Source of the DNA: JBNNGK01 sp050268245 | GTDB taxonomy: Bacteria; Pseudomonadota; Gammaproteobacteria; Enterobacterales; Enterobacteriaceae | Assembly: GCF_050268245.1 (NCBI RefSeq) | Contig: NZ_JBNNGK010000018.1 | Location: 1 to 64,000 of the forward strand | Direction: 5' to 3' | Length of the DNA stretch: 64,000 bases | Shown here: one piece after another, positions 1-10,077 of the stretch | How positions within the stretch are numbered: the stretch's first letter is position 1 | How the letters are laid out: each line of letters opens with the position of its first letter | The notes under the pieces: generated by a model | Seen by the model: the letters and a program-made list of their open reading frames with translations, nothing else | Database searches by the model: none | What the model was told of the DNA's origin: nothing | Program-made: the position numbers and the translations under genes

Positions 1-56
1 GTTTTAACAAATCAAAAGGGGTTTTTATAACTGGCTCAAAGCTGAAAGCTTTACTG

Positions 57-79
57 AACCCCCAGCCTAGCTGGGGGTT
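57..79. terminator. Rho-independent terminator, left edge
   Basis: The sequence AACCCCCAGC is followed by CTGGGGGTT after a short loop and then TTTTC. It forms a strong GC hairpin with a short T-run on the plus strand, so it probably ends a plus-strand transcript entering from outside the window. It could also act on the minus strand. Confidence 0.7.
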
Positions 80-92
80 TTCTGCGCACAAA

Positions 93-114
93 AAACGCAC
101 CTGAAGGTGCGTTT
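93..114 (-). terminator. Terminator of the proQ-prc transcript
   Basis: A perfect ten-base stem (AAACGCACCT / AGGTGCGTTT) with a two-base loop lies just downstream of the prc stop codon. Read on the minus strand the stem runs into a T-rich tail, as expected for an intrinsic terminator of prc. Confidence 0.75.
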
Positions 115-169
115 AGTGATTATCTCGGTCGTATAACTGCAACGTTATCGCTGCGGCATGTTAAGCCCG

Positions 170-2188
170 CTAGCTTTTTTCCAAACGATCTAATTCTAAC
201 GCGATTTTTACGGTTTCATCCAGATACGGATCCGGTTGCTGATAATCTTTCGGCAACGCATCCAGCGATTTCAATGGCTTCTTACCTGCCCGCTGTAAAC
301 GATCGTTTATCCGTTGTAAGCGCGTAGCATCGTCATCGTGGTTCTCTTTCTCTCGTTGAGCAAAGTTAAGCGACACGTTGTTACGTTTATCTTTTAACGC
401 TTTGTAATGCGCGATGTCCTGCGCGATATACTGGAACTCTGGATTTTTGGCGATACGCTGTTCGTGGTCCTTTAACAACGCCGGGACGAACCGCTTTATA
501 TCACCAACTTTGTCATAGATCGCAGCGTTGATACTGTCCCACGGCATCGCGTTATCTTCGAAGCTCTCACCGGTTTCCGCCGGATCGATACCTGTAGGCA
601 TCAGAATGTCGGGTGTCACACCTTTACGCTGCGTACTGCCGCCATCGACACGATAAAATTTTTGAATGGTGTATTGGACAGAACCCAGCGCAGGCCAATC
701 CGGACGCAGCATTTGATCGTAAATACGGTTCAATGAACGGTATTGCTGCACGGTTCCTTTACCAAAGGTGGGTTCACCGACGATCAACGCACGGCCATAA
801 TCTTGCATCGCTGCGGCAAAAATCTCAGACGCTGAGGCGCTAAAGCGGTCAACCAGCACCACTAACGGACCTTTATAATAGGTTACGCCATCGGTGTCCG
901 CGTCCTCACGGATTTTGCCATTGTTATCACGAACCTGAACGACAGGGCCGCTTGGAATAAACAAGCCGGAAAGCGATACCGCTTCAGTTAGTGCACCGCC
1001 ACCGTTCGAGCGCAAATCGATGATCACGCTTTGCACATGATGTTTAGCCATCTTCTGCAACTGAACTTTTACATCATCGGTCAAACCGACGTAGAAGCCA
1101 GGAATATCCAGCACCGCCACTTTCTCTTTGCCGACGGTCTTAATGGTCATTTTTACTGCGCGGTCTTCCAAACGAATACGTTCACGGGTCAAGGTCACCG
1201 TTCGCGTTTTGGTTCCCTTGCCAGCTGGCAGGATTTCCAAACGCACTTTGCTGCCTTTCGGGCCCTTGATCAGTGACACCACATCATCCAGACGCCAGCC
1301 GATGACATCGACCATCCCTTTGCCCGCCTGGCCAACACCGACAATCCGATCGCCGACGGTGATCAGTTTACTCTTCGCCGCCGGACCACCGGGCACCATA
1401 GAGTTTATCAGCGTGTAATCATCATCCATTTGCAATACCGCACCAATCCCCTCCAGCGATAGGCTCATCTCGGTGTTGAACTGTTCGGTATTGCGCGGGG
1501 AAAGGTAATTAGTATGCGGATCGATTTCACGCGCAAAGGCATTCATCGCCAACTGGAATACGTCTTCGCTATTACTTTGCGTCAAACGCTTGATGGCGAA
1601 CTGATAACGCTTGGTTAACGTTTCACGAATTTCTTTATCGGTTTTGCCGGTCAGTTTGAGGTTTAACCGATCATATTTGACCTTTGCGTCCCACAAACGA
1701 TCCAGCTCAGCCGTGTCTTTTGGCCACGGCGCTTTGCTGCGGTCTAGATCGATAGTGTCATTGCCGGTAAAACTCATCGGTTTATCCAGCAATGACAGTG
1801 CATAGGTAAAACGCTCAAAGCGGCGTTTTTGCGCCAGATTAAACAGCGCGTAAGACGTATTCAGTTTACCGGTCTTAAGCTCTTCACCAAACGACTGGCG
1901 TTTATCGGCAAACTGCGCGACATCGGATGCCAGTAAGACATTATGGTTGTAATCCAGCATATTCAGGTAGCGATCGAAGATCTTACCTGAGAAGTCGGCA
2001 TCCAACGCAAACTGGCGGTAGTGAGAGCGAGTGAAGCGCGAGGTCACGCGCTCACTCACCGTAGCATGCTGCGGTTCCTGATGTAGCTGTGGCAGTTGAA
2101 CGATGCGGATGTTGGCGGTATCCGCACCGTAACTGACGCCAGCCCACATCAACGCAGCGACTGCCGTTAATCTGACAAATTTGTTCAT
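170..2188 (-). CDS. prc: Tail-specific carboxy-terminal protease Prc
   Basis: Periplasmic serine protease of family S41 that trims or degrades proteins from the C terminus, including FtsI maturation and turnover of cell-wall hydrolases in E. coli. The 672 residues are close to the usual length of about 680. A signal peptide covers about residues 1-21 (ending VSYGA). A PDZ domain lies around 240-330. The catalytic Ser is in the motif SASASE near residue 451 and the Lys in FGKGTV near 476, and both are intact. The C-terminal domain is present. The gene follows proQ with a 19-base gap on the same strand, the conserved enterobacterial order, so the two are probably cotranscribed. Identification is very secure. 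Confidence 0.97.
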   Translation of the reverse strand: MNKFVRLTAVAALMWAGVSYGADTANIRIVQLPQLHQEPQHATVSERVTSRFTRSHYRQFALDADFSGKIFDRYLNMLDYNHNVLLASDVAQFADKRQSFGEELKTGKLNTSYALFNLAQKRRFERFTYALSLLDKPMSFTGNDTIDLDRSKAPWPKDTAELDRLWDAKVKYDRLNLKLTGKTDKEIRETLTKRYQFAIKRLTQSNSEDVFQLAMNAFAREIDPHTNYLSPRNTEQFNTEMSLSLEGIGAVLQMDDDYTLINSMVPGGPAAKSKLITVGDRIVGVGQAGKGMVDVIGWRLDDVVSLIKGPKGSKVRLEILPAGKGTKTRTVTLTRERIRLEDRAVKMTIKTVGKEKVAVLDIPGFYVGLTDDVKVQLQKMAKHHVQSVIIDLRSNGGGALTEAVSLSGLFIPSGPVVQVRDNNGKIREDADTDGVTYYKGPLVVLVDRFSASASEIFAAAMQDYGRALIVGEPTFGKGTVQQYRSLNRIYDQMLRPDWPALGSVQYTIQKFYRVDGGSTQRKGVTPDILMPTGIDPAETGESFEDNAMPWDSINAAIYDKVGDIKRFVPALLKDHEQRIAKNPEFQYIAQDIAHYKALKDKRNNVSLNFAQREKENHDDDATRLQRINDRLQRAGKKPLKSLDALPKDYQQPDPYLDETVKIALELDRLEKS

Positions 2189-2207
2189 GCCTTAGTTGGC
2201 CTCCGTA

Positions 2208-2918
2208 TCAGAACTGCAAGTGTTCTGCGCGCACAATCATCGCCAGACCGGAAGAGAGCTGCACACGTACGCCATCTTTGGCGATTTCGAGTACGGTAGC
2301 ATCCATCGCGCTCTTACCTGCTCTGACTTTGATTTCTTGACCAATTTGCAGTGCAGAGATATCGGTGACGGGTACAGGCCGCGGCTGGTTTTCCTCTTTT
2401 GCTGCACGAGGTTGACGAGCTTGCTGTGGGCGAGACTGTGGACGCGGCTTGCGATTTTCCGTTGCCGCTCCCCCTTCACGCCGCGCAGCAGGCTTCTTAG
2501 CGGCTGGACGCGGGCGACGAGGCTCAGCAGAGGCTGACTCACCGGCGGCTTCACGTTTTTTGGCGTTTTGTTCGGCACGTTGTGCCTGAACGCGCGCTTT
2601 AGCCTCCTCAAGCTGCTGGCGCGCATGATCGACATGCTGTTGCTCCAGCTCGCCGCACGGATTACCGTCGAGGTCAACACGCTGTGCGCCGACTTTCACG
2701 CCGTACAGATAACGCCAGCTTGAGGTGTACAGGCGAAGGGCAGAACGCAATTGCGTCTTGCTCAGATTCTCTTCCCCCTGCACACGTTCCACCAGATCCT
2801 GAAAAATACCGATTTTTAGCGGACGTGCTTCGCCCTCGGCGCTAAAGCAGAGCGGAAAACGCTCTGCAAGAAAAGCAATAACTTCTTTACTAGAGTTCAA
2901 CTTAGGTTGATTTTCCAT
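2208..2918 (-). CDS. proQ: RNA chaperone ProQ
   Basis: ProQ is a global RNA-binding protein that stabilises small RNAs and mRNA 3' ends. It was first found through its effect on the osmolyte transporter ProP. The 236-residue protein has an N-terminal FinO-like RNA-binding domain (about 1-120, with the core around LRSALRLYTSSWRYLYG). A long Lys/Arg/Ala/Gln-rich linker follows (about 120-180), then a C-terminal Tudor-like domain ending in MIVRAEHLQF. The linker has the low-complexity composition usual for the family. The gene lies just upstream of prc, as in other enterobacteria. Confidence 0.97.
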   Translation of the reverse strand: MENQPKLNSSKEVIAFLAERFPLCFSAEGEARPLKIGIFQDLVERVQGEENLSKTQLRSALRLYTSSWRYLYGVKVGAQRVDLDGNPCGELEQQHVDHARQQLEEAKARVQAQRAEQNAKKREAAGESASAEPRRPRPAAKKPAARREGGAATENRKPRPQSRPQQARQPRAAKEENQPRPVPVTDISALQIGQEIKVRAGKSAMDATVLEIAKDGVRVQLSSGLAMIVRAEHLQF

Positions 2919-3014
2919 GAAATTTCCTGATTACAACGGTGTTGCCAACAAGCCGCAGGCATGAACAGGCGTCATTATAATGACGCCATCGGTAAATGCC
3001 ACGTTAACCGTAGA

Positions 3015-3512
3015 TCAACTTGCCGCCACAGTGACGTATTTCGCACAATTACACTGCTCTAACTGCGCACAAAGCCCCGCCACCACTGCCTTCAGGCCTA
3101 TTTCATCCTGTTCATCGAACCGTTGATAAACTGTGCTGTCAATATCAAGAACGCCGATAACTTGACCACTAACTTCTAGCGGCAACACAATTTCGGCATT
3201 ACTGGCCGCATCACAGGCGATATGCCCCGGGAATGCATGGACGTCACCGACGCGCTGAATGCAATTTTCCGCGGCGGCAGTGCCACACACCCCTTTACCC
3301 AACGGAATCCGCACACAGGCGATTTTCCCCTGGAACGGACCGAGCACCAATTGCTTACCGTCTATCAGATAAAAGCCCGCCCAGTTAACATCATCCAACC
3401 GCTCATTAATCAACGCACTGGCGTTGGCAAGCGCAGCGATAAAGTGAGTTTCGCCCTCAAGCAGCGCACAAAGATCGCGTTTGAATTCCGCGTAGAATTG
3501 TTCTTTTGTCAT
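3015..3512 (-). CDS. msrC: Free methionine-(R)-sulfoxide reductase
   Basis: GAF-domain enzyme (formerly YebR) that reduces free L-methionine-(R)-sulfoxide in the cytoplasm, repairing oxidised methionine. It is 165 residues, the normal length. Three cysteines used in catalysis and disulfide exchange are visible in the segments VCGTAAAENC and HIACDAASN. The gene lies upstream of proQ in the same direction but is separated from it by about 96 bases, so it may have its own transcript. It is divergent from letA across a 240-base region that probably holds both promoters. Confidence 0.95.
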   Translation of the reverse strand: MTKEQFYAEFKRDLCALLEGETHFIAALANASALINERLDDVNWAGFYLIDGKQLVLGPFQGKIACVRIPLGKGVCGTAAAENCIQRVGDVHAFPGHIACDAASNAEIVLPLEVSGQVIGVLDIDSTVYQRFDEQDEIGLKAVVAGLCAQLEQCNCAKYVTVAAS

Positions 3513-3755
3513 GTAGTAACCATTAACGCTCGTAAAGATAACTTCAAGCCCAGAGCTTAGCCCCTATAAAATAAGCATTAAATGCGTATAGCCACAAGGT
3601 TAATCATCTGTTACTTCACAAAACCCTGCTTAACAGGGTATGTTTGCCTCGCAGAATCGTTGATTCTCCAGCTTTGCTATCACTCAGTGGCAAAGACGGC
3701 ATTATTTTCCAGCTACGCTAAATGAACACCTGCGGGCTATAGAGCAGCTTTGATA

Positions 3756-5003
3756 ATGAAGATACACGCGATCACCGGTCCCCTCTCTCAAGCACGCCAT
3801 CAGCGCTGCTGCGAATGCGATCTGTTGTTCATACTACCGCAACTGGCCGACAACCAGGCGGCCTATTGCCCACGCTGTAACGCCAAGGTGGTACACGGCC
3901 GTGACTGGTCAATGACGCGGTTGACTGCCATGGCCGTGACCATGCTGTTGCTGATGCCGTTTGCATTTACCGAGCCGCTGATCGCTATCAGATTACTGGG
4001 TGTCCACATCAATGCCAGTTTGCTGGAAGGCGTCTGGCAGATGAGCCGACAGGGCGATCCTATCACCGCCAGTATGGTGGCATTTTGCACCATGGGTGCA
4101 CCGCTCACTTTAGTGCTTTCACTGCTGTATCTGCGTATCGGTCACCATTTGGGGATGAATTTACGCCCCGTACTCCTGATGCTAGAACGGTTAAAAGAGT
4201 GGGTGATGCTGGATATTTATCTGGTAGGTATGGCGGTGGCCGCGATTAAAGTAAAAGAGTACGCCGATATCGAGATGGGCAGCGCCCTTATCGCCTACCT
4301 TTGCCTGACGTTACTCAGCATTTTGACCTTGATTCACCTGAATGTGGAGCAACTGTGGCAGCGTTACTATCCGCAGGAGCAACCTGCAGGAGCATCGACA
4401 GCGTTGCATGTCTGCTTATCCTGCCATTACACCGGTTATCCTGATCAACGGGGCCGCTGCCCACGCTGCCATATTCCGATGTGTCATCGCCAGCCGTATA
4501 GCATGCAAAAAACCTGGGCGGCGCTGATCGCTGCCATGATTTTATTGATTCCGGCCAATTTGATGCCGATATCAATTATCTATGTTAACGGCTCTCGCAT
4601 GGAAGATACTATCTTCTCCGGGGTAGTATCGTTAGCGACTTCCGGTAATATTCCGATCGCCGCAATTGTCTTTATCGCCAGTGTTCTGGTGCCCTTTACC
4701 AAGGTTATCGTGCTGATCACGCTGTTACTAAGCATCCATCTTAAAACGTCACACAGCCTGAAAACACGCATCCGACTGTTGCGGTTAGTGACTTGGATCG
4801 GCCGCTGGTCAATGCTCGACCTTTTTGTTATCGCACTGATGATGTCGTTGGTAAATCGCGACCAATTGTTATCATTTACTATGGGGCCAGCAGCCTTTTT
4901 CTTTGGCGCTGCGGTCATTTTAACTATTCTTGCCGTTGAGTGGCTGGATAGCCGATTGATTTGGGATGCACATGCAACAGGAAACGCCGAATACGCCGAC
5001 TGA
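3756..5003 (+). CDS. letA: Intermembrane transport protein LetA (YebS, PqiA family)
   Basis: Inner-membrane partner of LetB for lipid transport between the inner and outer membranes. The protein has two copies of the PqiA module. Each starts with a zinc-ribbon-like Cys cluster (CCEC with CPRC near the N terminus, CLSC with CPRC near residue 225) followed by about four membrane helices. The ATG at 3756 is preferred over the in-frame TTG two codons upstream. The 3' end overlaps the start of letB, showing tight coupling. About 415 residues is normal for the family. Confidence 0.93.
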   Translation: MKIHAITGPLSQARHQRCCECDLLFILPQLADNQAAYCPRCNAKVVHGRDWSMTRLTAMAVTMLLLMPFAFTEPLIAIRLLGVHINASLLEGVWQMSRQGDPITASMVAFCTMGAPLTLVLSLLYLRIGHHLGMNLRPVLLMLERLKEWVMLDIYLVGMAVAAIKVKEYADIEMGSALIAYLCLTLLSILTLIHLNVEQLWQRYYPQEQPAGASTALHVCLSCHYTGYPDQRGRCPRCHIPMCHRQPYSMQKTWAALIAAMILLIPANLMPISIIYVNGSRMEDTIFSGVVSLATSGNIPIAAIVFIASVLVPFTKVIVLITLLLSIHLKTSHSLKTRIRLLRLVTWIGRWSMLDLFVIALMMSLVNRDQLLSFTMGPAAFFFGAAVILTILAVEWLDSRLIWDAHATGNAEYAD

Positions 5004-7605
5004 AGCGCGCGTTAAAAACAAGCGCCGCATTTCTCCGTTCTGGTTACTGCCGTTTATCGCCCTGCTGATCGCCGGGTGGTTGGTGTATAACAACGTTCAG
5101 GAACGCGGTACGACCGTCACCATTGATTTTCAATCTGCCGCCGGCATCGTCGCAGGGCGGACGCCCGTGCGCTATCAGGGGGTTGAAGTCGGCACCGTAC
5201 AATCGATCCGTTTGAGCAAAGATCTCAATAAAATCGTGGTCGAAGCCAGCATCAAACGCGATCTTGAAGATTCGCTGCGCGACGGCACTCAATTCTGGCT
5301 GGTCACACCTAAAGCCTCGCTGGCAGGGGTATCAGGACTTGATGCCTTAGTTGGCGGTAATTATATCGGCATGATGCCCGGTGACGGCAAGCCGCAGACG
5401 CACTTTTCGGCACTCGATACTCAACCTAAATATCGGCTTAATACCGGCGAATTGATGATTCATCTCCATGCTGACGATCTCGGTTCGCTGACCACGGGTT
5501 CACTGGTCTATTACCGCAAGATCCCGGTCGGCAAGGTATATGACTACACTATCGCGGAGGGTAATAAAGGTGTCACCATCGACGTGTTGATTGAACGTCG
5601 TTTCACGCAGTTGGTAAAAGGTAATAGCCGTTTCTGGAACGTCTCTGGTTTTAAGGGTGACTTTAGTCTTTCTGGCGCATCGGTGCAGATGGAAAGCCTG
5701 GCGGCCCTGGTCAACGGGGCGATTGCCTTTGACTCACCGCCGGACGGTCAACAAGCCAAGGCCGACCAAAGCTATGCGCTTTATCCCGATCTGGCGCGCA
5801 GCCAGCGTGGCGTCAACATCACCTTGGATCTCCCTAGCGGCAGCAACCTGAGTGAAAACCACACGCCCCTCATTTATCAAGGATTGCAGGTCGGTACGCT
5901 CACCAAGCTCAGGTTACACGATGATAATAAAGTCACTGGCGAACTGACGATCGATCCCTCAGTCGTGGATTTGATGCGCAGCAATACGCGCATTGCTATG
6001 CGCAGCCCGCGCATCAGCCTCAACGACGCCAAACTCAGCCAGTTACTCACCGGGAATACGCTGGAGCTGATTCCCGGTGACGGCGAACCCCAGCAGCACT
6101 TTAACGTGTTGGACAGCAGTGAAACGCTACTGCAACAGCCGGGTGTGCTCACCGTTTCGCTCAATGCGCCGCAAAGCTACGGTATCGATGTGGGCCAACC
6201 GCTGATCATTCACGGCATCAAAGTGGGGCAAGTTTTGAGCCGTACCCTCACCGATAACGGCGTCAGTTTCCGTGCCGCAATTGAAGCGCAGTATCGCGCC
6301 TTGGTGCATAAAGACAGCAAATTTGTGGTCAACAGCCGGGTTGATGTCAAATTCGGACTGGGCGGTATGGAAGTGCTCGGCGCCAGTGCGCAAGAGTGGC
6401 TTGACGGTGGTATACGAATCATTCCCGGCAGCAAAGGAGAACCGGCTACCCAATATCCACTCTATAGCAACGCAGAGAAAGCCAACGCAGGGATTATCGG
6501 CAATAAACCCAAACCTACGCTGACGCTCACGGCCACCAGCTTACCAGATGTCCAAGCCGGTTCAGTCGTGCTGTATCGCAAATTCCAAGTGGGTGAAATT
6601 GTCGACGTGCGGCCAAAAGCCAACGAGTTTGACGTCGATATTTATATCAGCCCGGAATATCGCGATCTGCTGACCAACCAAACCATTTTTTGGGCGGAAG
6701 GCGGCGCGAAAGTTCAGCTTAACGGCAGTGGCCTGACCGTGCAGGCATCGCCGCTTAATCGTGCCCTGAAAGGTGCCATCAGCTTCGATAACCTACAGGG
6801 CGTCACAGTCAGCAAAGGCGCTAAGCGGGTATTGTACAGCAATGAAACCGCCGCCCGCGCCGTCGGCAGCCAAATTACCTTGCGCACCTACGATGCCAGC
6901 AAGCTCTCATCGGGCATGCCGATCCGCTATCTGGGCATCGATATCGGCCAAGTTGAATCATTGAAGCTAGCACCGAAGCGTAATGAAGTGTTGGCAAAAG
7001 CAGTGCTATACCCTGAGTATGTGGACACTTTCGCCCGCTTAGGCAGTCGCTTCTCCATCGTTTCACCGGAAATTTCCGCCGCTGGTGTGAGCAATCTTGA
7101 TACTCTGCTGCAACCGTATATTAATGTCGAACCGGGCCGCAGCAGTCGCGCTATGCGCACTTTCGAGTTGCAAGAAGCCAGTATTACCGATTCGCGCTAC
7201 CTCGACGGCCTAAGCATCGTGCTCGATGCCGCCGACACCGGTTCACTACAGATGGGTACGCCAGTGCTGTTTCGGGGCATCGAAGTCGGCACTATCACCG
7301 GCTTCTATTTGGGAGCCATGTCCGATCGCGTTCACGTTTCGTTGCGAATCAGTAAAAAATACCAACACCTGGTGCGTAACAATAGCGTGTTCTGGCAGGC
7401 ATCCGGTTATAACCTCCAGTTTGGTTTGACCGGCGGCGTGATCAAGAGCGGCACCTTCCAGCAATTCATCCGTGGCGGTATCGCTTTCGCGACGCCGCCA
7501 ACCATTCCGTTGGCTCCCAAAGCCAACGCAGGCAAACATTTTATGCTGAACGCGGAAGAGCCAAAAGATTGGAAGGAATGGGGAACCGCGATCCCACGTA
7601 ATTAA
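4972..7605 (+). CDS. letB: Intermembrane lipid transport protein LetB (YebT), seven MCE domains
   Basis: LetB forms a hexameric tube of stacked MCE rings across the periplasm for phospholipid movement, anchored by one N-terminal helix (about residues 22-38). The 877 residues contain seven MCE repeats, seen as recurring segments of the type PVRYQGVEVGTV and PIRYLGIDIGQV, close in sequence throughout to E. coli YebT. The start at 4972 is chosen because a GGGA ribosome site lies five bases upstream. The ATG at 4966 is too close to that site. The gene overlaps letA by 32 bases. Confidence 0.95.
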   Translation: MQQETPNTPTEARVKNKRRISPFWLLPFIALLIAGWLVYNNVQERGTTVTIDFQSAAGIVAGRTPVRYQGVEVGTVQSIRLSKDLNKIVVEASIKRDLEDSLRDGTQFWLVTPKASLAGVSGLDALVGGNYIGMMPGDGKPQTHFSALDTQPKYRLNTGELMIHLHADDLGSLTTGSLVYYRKIPVGKVYDYTIAEGNKGVTIDVLIERRFTQLVKGNSRFWNVSGFKGDFSLSGASVQMESLAALVNGAIAFDSPPDGQQAKADQSYALYPDLARSQRGVNITLDLPSGSNLSENHTPLIYQGLQVGTLTKLRLHDDNKVTGELTIDPSVVDLMRSNTRIAMRSPRISLNDAKLSQLLTGNTLELIPGDGEPQQHFNVLDSSETLLQQPGVLTVSLNAPQSYGIDVGQPLIIHGIKVGQVLSRTLTDNGVSFRAAIEAQYRALVHKDSKFVVNSRVDVKFGLGGMEVLGASAQEWLDGGIRIIPGSKGEPATQYPLYSNAEKANAGIIGNKPKPTLTLTATSLPDVQAGSVVLYRKFQVGEIVDVRPKANEFDVDIYISPEYRDLLTNQTIFWAEGGAKVQLNGSGLTVQASPLNRALKGAISFDNLQGVTVSKGAKRVLYSNETAARAVGSQITLRTYDASKLSSGMPIRYLGIDIGQVESLKLAPKRNEVLAKAVLYPEYVDTFARLGSRFSIVSPEISAAGVSNLDTLLQPYINVEPGRSSRAMRTFELQEASITDSRYLDGLSIVLDAADTGSLQMGTPVLFRGIEVGTITGFYLGAMSDRVHVSLRISKKYQHLVRNNSVFWQASGYNLQFGLTGGVIKSGTFQQFIRGGIAFATPPTIPLAPKANAGKHFMLNAEEPKDWKEWGTAIPRN

Positions 7606-7717
7606 CCGCTAAACCTTGGCAGGAGCCTATGCAGATTGCTGCTCCTGCCAATAGGCCACGCACGCGCCCTGTGCTATACTTGTGCTTCAATTTTTGACCA
7701 TCCGTAAGAGTTCCCTC

Positions 7718-9157
7718 GTGGCCAAACCCGTATCCGTGTTGTTACCCCCCGCTTTTCTCGACGCTACGCGCGACATCATGCCCGCTCAACTGTCAATGGA
7801 TGATTTCATTGCGGCATGTCAGCGGCCGTTACGCCGCAGTTTACGCGTCAATACCTTGAAAATAAGCGTTGAAGGCTTTTTAGCGCTGGTCAAGAATTAC
7901 GACTGGCAACTGGAACCGATTCCCTGGTGTGCAGAAGGCTTTTGGATCACGCGAGACGACGATGCGTTGCGGTTGGGCAGCGCGGCCGAACACCTTAGCG
8001 GCCTGTTCTACATTCAGGAAGCCAGCTCGATGTTGCCGGTGAGCGCGCTGTTTCATGGCAATCAGATGCCTGAGCACGTGCTAGATGTCGCCGCCGCCCC
8101 CGGTTCTAAAACCACACAAATTGCGGCGCTGATGAATAATGACGGCGGCATCGTCGCGAATGAGTATTCCGCCAGCCGCGTCAAAGTGCTGCATGCCAAT
8201 ATCAGCCGCTGCGGGGTAAAAAACACCGCATTAACCCACTTTGATGGTCGCGTATTCGGTGCCGCCTTACCGGCAGCCTTCGATGCCGTTTTGCTGGATG
8301 CGCCCTGCTCCGGTGAAGGCGTCGTGCGTAAAGATCCGGAGGCGATGAGCAACTGGTCGCCGGAAAGCGTACAGAGCATTGCCGAAACACAGCGCGAATT
8401 GATCGACAGTGCTTTTCATGCGCTGGCCCCCGGCGGCGTAATGGTGTACTCCACCTGCACCCTCAATGCACATGAAAATCAGCAGGTGGTCAACAGCCTG
8501 TTGGCGACCTACGGTGATGCGGTGAGCGTTGAACCACTGGGCACTCTGTTCCCCGGTGCGGAAAAAGCACTCACTGCCGAAGGGTTCCTGCATGTGTTCC
8601 CGCAAATTTACGATAGCGAGGGGTTCTTTGTCGCTCGCCTACGTAAACATCATGCGGTTCCGCAGTTGCCAAAACCGAGTTATAAACTCGGCAAATTCCC
8701 CTTTTCGCCGCTCTCAGCCAAAGACAGTGCGCTGGTGCGGCAAGCCGCCGCCGCCGTTGGATTAGCATGGCATCCTGATAGCAACACGCTTTGGGCCCGC
8801 GATAAAGAAATTTGGCTGTTCCCTGCCGCATTGGAGGCGATGATCGGTAAAGTACGTTTTTCCCGTATTGGCCTGAAACTGGCGGAACGCTTTCCAAAGG
8901 GATTTCGTTGGCAACATGAAGCCGTGCTGGCACTGGCCGATGGTCAAGGCAAGCTCGCTTTCGAACTGGATGCCGCGTTGGCACAGGAATGGTTTCACGG
9001 CCGCGACTTGTATCCCGACCCGCCGCCGCAAAGTGACGAATGCATCGTTACCTACCAACAGCAACCGTTAGGTATTGCCAAGCGTATCGGCAGTAGAATA
9101 AAAAACAACCTTCCGCGTGAATTAGTCCGCGATGGTATATTAGATTTCCATCAGTAA
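7718..9157 (+). CDS. rsmF: 16S rRNA (cytosine-1407-C5) methyltransferase RsmF
   Basis: RsmF uses S-adenosylmethionine to methylate C1407 of 16S rRNA in the 30S subunit. The SAM-binding motif DVAAAPGSKTTQ is present. Both conserved cysteines of m5C methyltransferases are visible, one in DAPCSGEG (about residue 197) and one in YSTCTLN (about 247). A C-terminal PUA-like extension follows. GTG at 7718 (giving M-A-K-P-V) fits the length of the E. coli protein, 479 against 479-481 residues, and has an AAGAG upstream. The longer TTG frame from 7682 is unlikely. In E. coli yebV follows closely, but here a pilus operon intervenes. Confidence 0.95.
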   Translation: MAKPVSVLLPPAFLDATRDIMPAQLSMDDFIAACQRPLRRSLRVNTLKISVEGFLALVKNYDWQLEPIPWCAEGFWITRDDDALRLGSAAEHLSGLFYIQEASSMLPVSALFHGNQMPEHVLDVAAAPGSKTTQIAALMNNDGGIVANEYSASRVKVLHANISRCGVKNTALTHFDGRVFGAALPAAFDAVLLDAPCSGEGVVRKDPEAMSNWSPESVQSIAETQRELIDSAFHALAPGGVMVYSTCTLNAHENQQVVNSLLATYGDAVSVEPLGTLFPGAEKALTAEGFLHVFPQIYDSEGFFVARLRKHHAVPQLPKPSYKLGKFPFSPLSAKDSALVRQAAAAVGLAWHPDSNTLWARDKEIWLFPAALEAMIGKVRFSRIGLKLAERFPKGFRWQHEAVLALADGQGKLAFELDAALAQEWFHGRDLYPDPPPQSDECIVTYQQQPLGIAKRIGSRIKNNLPRELVRDGILDFHQ

Positions 9158-9546
9158 TATTTTATTTATTCACGGCGATGATGAGCATTTCACCATCGCC
9201 AAATAATACTCCCCAAAGAAAACATTCTCTTTTTTATTATTTCACTCACATCGAATCACCTATTCCACACCATGCGCATTACGAGCACGCCAAAGGGATA
9301 ACCTATCACTCTCCTTGCATCACACCGCGCGTACAAAGCACCTGCGCGTCAAGGTTTGAGCGTGTTGATTGGGATGCATCACAAAAAATAGAAATTTATC
9401 GGCAACTCAGAAAGATATTTTCGCTTCTCAGCGCTTTTTTTCTTTTCTTCATCTATTAATTAATAGTGGGTAAAAAAATTAATGCATCGACTGCAAATCA
9501 GCCGTCGCTTTTTCGCTTTTACGATTCTATACAGCAAGGGCAATCT
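9158..9546. other. Intergenic region upstream of the csu-type pilus operon
   Basis: About 390 AT-rich bases between rsmF and the first pilin gene, presumably carrying the pilus promoter. The reading frame at 9178-9459 has no ribosome site and an odd composition, and I do not consider it a gene. I could not single out a convincing promoter or regulator site. Confidence 0.5.
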
Positions 9547-10077
9547 ATGAAAAAACTCTGGGTAGCACTCTTTTCCGTAGCTGCTGTAACCGGTGTACCA
9601 CTATCACAAGCAGGGACCATTCAAGGCAACCTCGGCGTGACATTAACTATCGGTGCAGGCTGCGTGGTTAATGGTGGCGACAGCAGTGGCTCAGTGAATG
9701 ATTTTGGCGCCATTAACTTCGGCACCTACTCTTCACTCAATAATATTATTGATGCCAGCTCGAGCGGCAGCGGCGGCGTGGGGACGCTGGCGCTGGAGTG
9801 TACCGACGGCACCAACTACACCGTTGCGCTCAATGACGGTTTAAACGCAACCGGCACACAGCGCCGCATGGCAAGCACTGAAGGCGCATTTATCAGTTAT
9901 AACCTGTACCGTGACGCTGCCCACAGCCAGCCATGGAATGATACCGACGGCGTCCTGACGGCAACCGGCAGCGGTACGGCTGAACCCTTGATTGTTTACG
10001 GCCGCGTTCCGGCAGCTGCGGTAACCCCTGCGGAGGGCGCTTACACCGACACAGTGACGATGACGGTGAGCTGGTAA
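9547..10077 (+). CDS. Csu-type major pilin, spore coat protein U domain (CsuA/B-like)
   Basis: Probable shaft subunit of an archaic (sigma, Csu-type) chaperone-usher pilus, exported to the periplasm and polymerised by donor-strand exchange. The 176 residues start with a signal peptide ending near LSQAG. Two conserved cysteines follow (GAGCVV and LECTDG), with Gly/Asn-rich beta segments and the typical end TDTVTMTVSW. The start at 9547 follows the GGG of CAAGGGCAATCT, and the longer upstream frame lacks a ribosome site. First gene of a six-gene operon with the order of Acinetobacter csuA/B-A-B-C-D-E. Confidence 0.87.
   Translation: MKKLWVALFSVAAVTGVPLSQAGTIQGNLGVTLTIGAGCVVNGGDSSGSVNDFGAINFGTYSSLNNIIDASSSGSGGVGTLALECTDGTNYTVALNDGLNATGTQRRMASTEGAFISYNLYRDAAHSQPWNDTDGVLTATGSGTAEPLIVYGRVPAAAVTPAEGAYTDTVTMTVSW

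Noticed and set aside
2237..2680. 147-codon frame on the minus strand inside proQ
   Set aside because: Alternative-frame shadow of the proQ linker; proQ is fully conserved in its own frame.
3625..3641. Hairpin ACCCTG-CTTAA-CAGGGT between msrC and letA
   Set aside because: Not followed by a T-run and lies between divergent genes, where a terminator is not expected.
9178..9459. 94-codon frame upstream of the pilus operon
   Set aside because: No ribosome site, His/Pro-rich odd composition, and it occupies the expected promoter region.
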